From Deltaproteobacteria bacterium (lineage in GTDB: Bacteria > Desulfobacterota > Desulfobacteria > Desulfobacterales > C00003060): 18,351 bases of DNA. Positions 13,401-18,351 of this stretch are shown here, piece by piece; position 1 is the stretch's first letter; the number at the start of each line of letters is the position of its first letter. The position numbers were made by a program, and so were the translations under genes. The stretch is from positions 1 to 18,351 of the forward strand of contig JAFDGP010000018.1 in the NCBI GenBank assembly GCA_019309245.1, written 5' to 3'. Below the pieces are notes generated by a model that did not search any database, was not told the DNA's origin, and saw nothing but the letters and a program-made list of their open reading frames with translations.

Positions 13401-16033
13401 CGAAACGGTTTCTTTTGGCGCTGTGTTGTGTGATTTTTCTCCCGGAGACGGTGCCGGCACGACAGGAAGTTCGTGTCCTGGTGGCTCCTTTCCAGGTTCA
13501 TGCTTTTAAAGACACCGACGTGTTGCGGGAGCAGGTTCACGGCCTTTTGTCTCAACAACTGAGCCTGAGCGGGGTCACGGTATTGGAGGTTCCCTCAGGG
13601 CCGGGCGGGGTGCCTGAAGCCGGCCCGGCACGGGGGGTATCGTATTTTCGCGGTCTTGGAGAGAGGGCATCGGCGGATTTTGTTATTTGGGGGGCACTCA
13701 CGCGCATCGGTTCACGCTATAGCCTGGATGCCAAAGTACTCGAAACCTACACGGAAGCCCCCCCACGACCTGTCTATGTGGAAGGAGAAGGGGTCGAAAG
13801 CCTGTTGGATGCGGTCCGTTCTTTGGCGCAAAAGATCGGCATGCGGGTGCTGGGCCTGGATAAGGTTGCGGATGTGGTCGTTTCGGGCAATCAGCGTATT
13901 GAGGCGGAAGCCGTCAAACGGGTCATCAAGACGAAACCGGGCGATTTGTACCGTGCCAAGACGATCCGCGAGGACGTCAAGGCCATTTTCAAGATGGGCT
14001 ACTTCGGCGATGTCCGGGCGGATGTCTCCGATACTGCCGAGGGCAAAGTGGTGACGTTTGTGGTCAAAGAACGGCACACAGTACGCCATATTCGGATCAA
14101 GGGGAATCACCGGTTTGATGATGAGAAGATTCGGGAGCTTGTCAGTATTAAACCGGGTGCCATTTTGAACTTCAATACCCTTAGAAAGGACGTTGAGGAG
14201 ATCAGGTCCCTTTATACCAAAGAAGGTTACCATCATGTGGAAGTGACCGATGAAATCAAACCGGTATCGGACAAAGAAGCAGATATCGAATTTGTCTTGA
14301 AAGAAGGCGAAAAGGTCTTCGTCAGATCCATATCATTTGAGGGGAACAAGGCCTATAATGACGATTTCCTCAAGGATCTGATGAAGACCAAGGAAAAGGG
14401 CTTTTTTTCATGGCTGACGTCGTCCGGGGACCTGGATGAACAAACCCTCGAACAGGATATTTCTAAGATTGCGGCTTATTACCATAACCATGGATATATT
14501 CAGGCCCGGGTCGGGGATCCCGAACTCCATTATGACAAGAACTCTATCCGTATTTCAGTCAAGATTGACGAAGGGCCGCAATTCAAGGTGGGCAAGGTGG
14601 ATGTGACCGGAGACTTGATCCGGCCCCAGGAGGAATTGCTGAGCGCCGTCAAAATCGCCAAGCAACAGGTTTTCAACAGGGAGGTCGTCAGAGAGGATAT
14701 CCTGACGTTGGGAGACCTGTATTCAGACGAGGGTTACGCCTATGCGGAGATTTCTCCTATGATTGAACAGCATGAAGAGACCCATACCGCTGACGTGACC
14801 TATGTGGTTCACAAAGGCCCGCTGGTGTATTTTGAAAGGATCATCATTGCGGGAAATACGAAAACGCGTGACAAGGTGATTCGAAGGGAACTGAAGATTT
14901 ACGAACAGGAACTGTTCAGCGCAAAACGTCTGAAATTGGGAACGCGTAACCTCTACCGGCTTGACTATTTTGACGACATCAAGATCAACACGACCAAGGG
15001 CAGTGCACCGGATAAAATGGTTGTCAAGATCGATGTCACAGAGAAACCGACCGGGTCTTTTAGTTTTGGAGGTGGCTACAGTTCCGTGGACCACGTGTTT
15101 GTCATGGCCTCCGTTTCACAGCGCAATCTTTTCGGAAAAGGGCAGCGGTTGGCCTTTCGGACGCAGATGGGAAGCAGGACCACGGATTTTACGTTCAGCT
15201 TTACCGAACCTTGGCTTTTTGACAGGCCGTTGTCTGCAGGCGTCGATTTGTACAATACGAACAGGGACTATGATACGTACGATAAAAAAAGCCTGGGCGG
15301 GACACTCAGGCTGGGTTATCCGCTTTCTGATTACACCAGGGTTTACTTCTCTTACAATTACGACCGTGCCAGGATCCAAAACCTGACGTCTGATGCTTCT
15401 TCAGCCATCCGTGATTTCGCCGGGACCAATGTCGGACACACCCTGACCGCTACAATACGCCGGGATTCCAGGGACCGGATTTTTAACCCCACGGAAGGCT
15501 CGGAGAACACTTTGACGATTGAACATGCAGGCACCCCATTCGGGGGGGACATCGGGTACACAAAGTATATTGGGGATTCAGGGTGGTATACCCCTCTGTT
15601 CTGGAGCACGGTGGGCTTGGTTCACGGGCGGATCGGCTTCATTCACAGCGACCCGACCGGTCGGGTTCCCACGTGGGAACGCCTTTATCTGGGAGGCATG
15701 AACTCGATCCGGGGTTACGGCTGGCGCGACATCAGTCCGCGCGATCCGGTGACCGATGACAGAATCGGCGGCAACAAGATGATCCAATTCAATGTAGAAT
15801 TCTTGTTTCCGTTGCTCAAAGACGCCGGTGTCCGGGGGCTCCTTTTCTATGACACCGGTGATGTTTTTGATAATGGAGAGAAGTTCACCCTGGATAACTT
15901 GCGGCAAAGCGTGGGGTATGGCGTTCGATGGTATTCACCGATCGGCCCGATTCGACTGGAATACGGATATATTCTAGACTCCGAGCACAGAGGCGAAGGC
16001 GGCTGGGAGTTTAGTATGGGGGCGGCATTCTAA
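13397..16033 (+). CDS. bamA: Outer-membrane protein assembly factor BamA with extra N-terminal domain
   Basis: BamA is the central Omp85 barrel that folds and inserts outer-membrane proteins. A hydrophobic signal sequence occupies residues 1-22. Residues about 23-155 form an additional periplasmic domain (VRVLVAPFQVHAFKDTDVL, then ASADFVIWGALTRIG) that resembles TolB/CsgG-like alpha/beta domains rather than POTRA. Five POTRA repeats follow (about 157-226, 227-305, 306-394, 395-475, 476-551), then the 16-strand barrel (552-878). The lid-loop motif IRGY (771-774) stands for the usual VRGF/Y. The protein ends in phenylalanine, as outer-membrane barrels do. At 878 residues it is longer than typical BamA (about 800), explained by the N-terminal domain. 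The ATG overlaps the lolD stop (ATGA). Five POTRAs and an operon with skp and lpxD support BamA over TamA. Confidence 0.95.
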   Translation: MTKRFLLALCCVIFLPETVPARQEVRVLVAPFQVHAFKDTDVLREQVHGLLSQQLSLSGVTVLEVPSGPGGVPEAGPARGVSYFRGLGERASADFVIWGALTRIGSRYSLDAKVLETYTEAPPRPVYVEGEGVESLLDAVRSLAQKIGMRVLGLDKVADVVVSGNQRIEAEAVKRVIKTKPGDLYRAKTIREDVKAIFKMGYFGDVRADVSDTAEGKVVTFVVKERHTVRHIRIKGNHRFDDEKIRELVSIKPGAILNFNTLRKDVEEIRSLYTKEGYHHVEVTDEIKPVSDKEADIEFVLKEGEKVFVRSISFEGNKAYNDDFLKDLMKTKEKGFFSWLTSSGDLDEQTLEQDISKIAAYYHNHGYIQARVGDPELHYDKNSIRISVKIDEGPQFKVGKVDVTGDLIRPQEELLSAVKIAKQQVFNREVVREDILTLGDLYSDEGYAYAEISPMIEQHEETHTADVTYVVHKGPLVYFERIIIAGNTKTRDKVIRRELKIYEQELFSAKRLKLGTRNLYRLDYFDDIKINTTKGSAPDKMVVKIDVTEKPTGSFSFGGGYSSVDHVFVMASVSQRNLFGKGQRLAFRTQMGSRTTDFTFSFTEPWLFDRPLSAGVDLYNTNRDYDTYDKKSLGGTLRLGYPLSDYTRVYFSYNYDRARIQNLTSDASSAIRDFAGTNVGHTLTATIRRDSRDRIFNPTEGSENTLTIEHAGTPFGGDIGYTKYIGDSGWYTPLFWSTVGLVHGRIGFIHSDPTGRVPTWERLYLGGMNSIRGYGWRDISPRDPVTDDRIGGNKMIQFNVEFLFPLLKDAGVRGLLFYDTGDVFDNGEKFTLDNLRQSVGYGVRWYSPIGPIRLEYGYILDSEHRGEGGWEFSMGAAF

Positions 16034-16150
16034 GATGCTCTTCGACATCCCTTGCGTTGCGGATGGGTTTTCAGCTTTTAGGAAAAGGGAAAGCAGCCCC
16101 GCTCATTTGAGAACCGGAGGTTGATTGCCGAGCGGTCTGTCCGGGAAGGC

Positions 16151-16178
16151 TTGATTTATTGATTCATGGTTGGATAAT
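16151..16178 (+). promoter_or_regulatory. Candidate internal promoter before skp
   Basis: TTGATT (16151-16156) and GATAAT (16173-16178) are separated by 16 bases and lie in the 206-bp gap between bamA and skp. Transcription would begin near 16185. A GC-rich hairpin, CCGGCC (16198-16203) with GGCCGG (16210-16215), would then lie in the leader ahead of the ribosome-binding site. The match is good but not perfect at the -35. Confidence 0.45.
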
Positions 16179-16239
16179 GGTTGTGGGTCATCTGTTACCG
16201 GCCGCTGGTGGCCGGAAAGTGCAGTATTGGAGGTGTTTC

Positions 16240-16794
16240 ATGAAAGTTCGGATTATCGGAATGATGGTCGCGGCCTGTGTGTTCGGTTTTTTGCAGGCTG
16301 CCCATGGGGCGGAGGTCGCCAAAATCGGGGTCATTGATTTCCAGCGGATCATCGACACATCGAATGCTGGGAAGCGTTCGTCTGAGGAAATCAAGCGGCA
16401 GGGAAAAAAGATGGAAAAGGTCTTGAAGGAAAAAGAGTCTGAGGTTGAGGCGCTAAAAAAAGAGATGGAACAGAAGGCCCTGGTCATGAGCCAGGAGGCC
16501 AAGGACGAAAAAGAACGCGCTTTGCGGATCAAGACAAATGACCTGGTATCATTGAGGAAACGGTACCTGGATACATTGAAAGAAACCAACCTCAAGCTTT
16601 CTAATCAGATCAAGGATGACGTGTTTCAAATCGTGGAAAAGATGGGAAAACGGGGAGGCTATCTGTTGATTCTTGAAAAACGGGTCGGGGGGGTGATCTA
16701 TGCGCCCAGTGCCATTGATATTACGGACAAAGTGATACAGGAATACAATGCTGTGGATGCCAAGCGTCGTGAGAAAAAACAGTCCAAGGACTGA
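16240..16794 (+). CDS. skp: Periplasmic chaperone Skp/OmpH family
   Basis: Skp holds unfolded outer-membrane proteins in the periplasm and delivers them to BamA. The 184-residue product starts with a signal peptide (MKVRIIGMMVAACVFGFLQAAHGA, likely cleaved near residue 24). A beta strand follows (AKIGVIDFQRIID), then a long charged coiled-coil hairpin (about 42-135, rich in Lys and Glu), then a return strand segment (YLLILEKRVGGVIYAPSAIDITDKVI). This is the OmpH/Skp architecture. The ATG at 16240 is preceded by GGAGGTG (16229-16235); the frame extends further upstream, but only this start gives a signal peptide. The extended basic tail (KRREKKQSKD) makes it slightly longer than E. coli Skp. 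lpxD follows after 24 bases. Confidence 0.93.
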   Translation: MKVRIIGMMVAACVFGFLQAAHGAEVAKIGVIDFQRIIDTSNAGKRSSEEIKRQGKKMEKVLKEKESEVEALKKEMEQKALVMSQEAKDEKERALRIKTNDLVSLRKRYLDTLKETNLKLSNQIKDDVFQIVEKMGKRGGYLLILEKRVGGVIYAPSAIDITDKVIQEYNAVDAKRREKKQSKD

Positions 16795-16818
16795 TTCCCC
16801 GTGTAGGTGTTTGGAGAT

Positions 16819-17859
16819 ATGGAGTTATCTGTTCGCGAGATTGCCCGCCTGGTCGACGGAGAGATCGTTGGTCGTGATGATATCGTTGTTAAGGGGCTTG
16901 CCGCTTTGGACCGGGCCGGTGATGATGAAATCAGTTTTGCGGTTTCTGAAAAATACAGAACGCAGATCCAACGGACCCGCGCTTGCGCGGTGATCGTGCC
17001 TGCAGATATGGAGGAACCGACAAAGACCCTTATCCGGGTCGAAAATCCATATTTGGCGATGGCCAAGGTGTCGACCGTGTTTAACGCGGCACCAGCGGCT
17101 GCGATCGGGGTGAGTCCCAGGGCTTGCGTGAGCGAACGCGTGTCCTTGGGCAAAGACATCTCGATTCATCCCGGGGTCTTTGTCGATGACCACGTGGTAT
17201 TGGGCGACCGGGTAACCCTGTATCCCGGTGTTGTGGTGGGTCCCGGCGTGACTATCGGCGATGACGTGGTTGTTCATCCGAATGTTTCCATCTTAAAAGG
17301 CTGCAAGATCGGCAACCGGGTGATCATTCATGCTGGGTCGGTGATCGGGAGTGACGGTTTCGGCTTTGCCTTTGACGGAGACCGGTATCACAAGATCCCG
17401 CAGACCGGCATTGTGCGTATTGATGACGATGTGGAAGTCGGCGCGTGCAATACCATTGACCGGGCTACGTTCGGTGAGACCTGGATCCAGCGAGGGGTCA
17501 AAACAGACAATCTCGTGCACATCGCCCACAACGTGGTGGTTGGAGAAAATTCTGTGCTGGTGGCTCAGGTGGGGGTGTCGGGCAGTGTCACGATCGGCCG
17601 AAATTGCGTTCTGGCCGGGCAGGCCGGTATAGCGCAGCACCTCACAATTGGAGATCGGGTCACGGTAGGACCCCAGGCGGGTATCGCCAAATCGATTCCG
17701 GATGGTGAAATTATATCCGGATCGCCGGGGATGCCCCACCGGCTTTGGCTGAAGACCTCAGGCCTGCTTACGAAATTGCCGGAAATGAAAAAGAGGATCA
17801 AGGATCTGGAAAAAAGGATCATGGCCCTGGAGGCCGTATTAGAAAGGAAGGAAAAGTGA
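16819..17859 (+). CDS. lpxD: UDP-3-O-(3-hydroxyacyl)glucosamine N-acyltransferase LpxD
   Basis: LpxD transfers the second hydroxyacyl chain from ACP onto UDP-3-O-acylglucosamine, the third committed step of lipid A synthesis, on the cytoplasmic side. The 346-residue protein has the uridine-binding N-terminal domain (about 1-95) and a left-handed beta helix of hexapeptide repeats (about 98-290). The catalytic histidine is in NLVHIAHNVVVG (His237). IGSDGFGFAFDG (177-188) is a family landmark. A C-terminal amphipathic helix rich in Lys and Glu (about 315-346) fits the ACP-contacting tail. The ATG at 16819 gives the standard MELSVREIARLVDGE; AGGTG lies nine bases upstream. A GTG at 16807 adds four residues and is less likely. 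fabZ overlaps the stop by GTGA. Confidence 0.95.
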   Translation: MELSVREIARLVDGEIVGRDDIVVKGLAALDRAGDDEISFAVSEKYRTQIQRTRACAVIVPADMEEPTKTLIRVENPYLAMAKVSTVFNAAPAAAIGVSPRACVSERVSLGKDISIHPGVFVDDHVVLGDRVTLYPGVVVGPGVTIGDDVVVHPNVSILKGCKIGNRVIIHAGSVIGSDGFGFAFDGDRYHKIPQTGIVRIDDDVEVGACNTIDRATFGETWIQRGVKTDNLVHIAHNVVVGENSVLVAQVGVSGSVTIGRNCVLAGQAGIAQHLTIGDRVTVGPQAGIAKSIPDGEIISGSPGMPHRLWLKTSGLLTKLPEMKKRIKDLEKRIMALEAVLERKEK

Positions 17860-18302
17860 CTGCCGGGTTTGATATTCAAAAGATTATGGCCTTGCTGCCC
17901 CATCGATACCCGTTTATTTTGGTGGACCGGATTTTGGAGGTGACTCCCAACGAACGGGTAGTCGGGTTGAAGAATGTGACCATCAATGAGCCTTTCTTTC
18001 AAGGTCATTTCCCGGGAACCCCGGTGATGCCCGGTGTGCTGATTATTGAGGCTATGGCCCAAACAGGCGGTGTGCTTGCCTATGCCTCTCTTGCTGAACA
18101 GCAACGCAACGAGCTGATGTATTTTATGGGCATTGATCAGGCCCGGTTCCGACAGCCGGTTGTTCCCGGAGATCAGTTGATCATGGAACTGACCTTGCTG
18201 AAAAGTCGGCGCAATGTGTCCAAGATGTTGGGCAAGGCCACCGTTGATGGCAAGCTGGTCGCAGAAGCCCAGATCATGGCGATGACAGGAGGTACCGAGT
18301 GA
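17856..18302 (+). CDS. fabZ: 3-hydroxyacyl-ACP dehydratase FabZ
   Basis: FabZ dehydrates 3-hydroxyacyl-ACP in fatty-acid elongation and so competes with LpxA/LpxD for the hydroxyacyl-ACP used in lipid A. The 148-residue protein has the hot-dog fold landmarks IMALLPHRYPFILVDRI (10-26) and the active-site segment GHFPGTPVMPGVLIIEAMAQTGG, with catalytic His51 and Glu65. The start is GTG at 17856, overlapping the lpxD stop in GTGA and preceded by AGGAAGGA. The frame extends upstream into lpxD but that part is not FabZ-like. Its stop overlaps the lpxA start in the same GTGA manner, so lpxD, fabZ and lpxA are probably translationally coupled. Confidence 0.96.
   Translation: MTAGFDIQKIMALLPHRYPFILVDRILEVTPNERVVGLKNVTINEPFFQGHFPGTPVMPGVLIIEAMAQTGGVLAYASLAEQQRNELMYFMGIDQARFRQPVVPGDQLIMELTLLKSRRNVSKMLGKATVDGKLVAEAQIMAMTGGTE
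18287..18293 (+). promoter_or_regulatory. Ribosome-binding site of lpxA
   Basis: AGGAGGT inside the end of fabZ lies five bases before the GTG at 18299. It fixes a GTG start for the truncated next gene. Confidence 0.8.
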
Positions 18303-18351
18303 TTCATCCGACTGCCGTGATCGATCCCGCCGCGAAGGTGGATGCGGATGT
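18299..18351 (+). CDS. lpxA: UDP-N-acetylglucosamine acyltransferase LpxA, N-terminal fragment
   Basis: LpxA adds the first hydroxyacyl chain to UDP-GlcNAc in lipid A synthesis. Only 17 full codons lie in the window, reading MIHPTAVIDPAAKVDAD. This is the typical LpxA opening (IHPTAxIDPxA), the first turn of its left-handed beta helix. The GTG start overlaps the fabZ stop (GTGA) and has a full AGGAGGT before it. Position after fabZ is the usual place for lpxA. The rest lies beyond the window. Confidence 0.88.
   Translation, partial: MIHPTAVIDPAAKVDAD

Noticed and set aside
16044..16066. CATCC/GGATG hairpin followed by GGTTTT after bamA as a terminator
   Set aside because: Five-pair stem, ten-base loop and a short T-run make it too weak to call.

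Overview
The window reads as chromosomal DNA from a Gram-negative (diderm) bacterium, most likely a Desulfobacterota (former deltaproteobacterial, Desulfobacterales-like) lineage. This is inference. It rests on a full outer-membrane biogenesis cluster (Lol, BamA, Skp, LpxD, FabZ, LpxA), PilC followed by PilS, a small protein of the PxxKW cysteine-rich type, and the general protein style. No species can be named from sequence alone. No rRNA, tRNA, CRISPR array, phage or intact transposon was seen.

Layout. (1) 1-2010, plus strand: the 3' part of argC (arginine biosynthesis), then truA (tRNA pseudouridine synthase). (2) 2087-4357, minus strand: a CLC-type chloride channel/transporter with two CBS pairs, convergent with truA. 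(3) 4358-4595: divergent intergenic region with an attenuator-like leader, then a class I aspartate-type aminotransferase (4596-5789). (4) 5790-6754: a repeat- and hairpin-rich accessory stretch. It holds one small cysteine-rich protein gene on the minus strand, with a near-consensus sigma70 promoter and an operator-like palindrome. It also holds a sigma54-type promoter facing the opposite way, towards pilC. (5) 6755-9662: pilC and the sensor kinase pilS. (6) 9663-9825: an 18-bp-stem palindrome bracketed by GCTAA direct repeats, then a structured leader containing the lysS ribosome-binding site. (7) 9826-18351: lysS, then the envelope operon: a LolC/E-type permease, lolD, bamA, skp, lpxD, fabZ and the start of lpxA.

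How the genes work together. The envelope block couples lipoprotein release from the inner membrane (LolC/E-LolD), outer-membrane protein chaperoning and insertion (Skp, BamA), and the first steps of lipid A synthesis (LpxA, LpxD). FabZ supplies the hydroxyacyl-ACP branch point. Several junctions overlap at the stop and start codons (lolC/lolD, lolD/bamA, lpxD/fabZ, fabZ/lpxA), implying translational coupling. A 206-bp gap before skp carries a plausible internal promoter. PilC and PilS belong to the type IV pilus system, and the sigma54 element upstream fits the known NtrC-type (PilR) control of pili. No pilR, pilB or pilT is present here.

Most of the window is conserved housekeeping DNA. The accessory interest lies in the 5790-6754 intergenic complex, in the unusual domain make-up of the CLC protein and BamA, and in the leader structures before the aminotransferase and lysS. 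I did not find convincing evidence of a wholly new multi-gene system.
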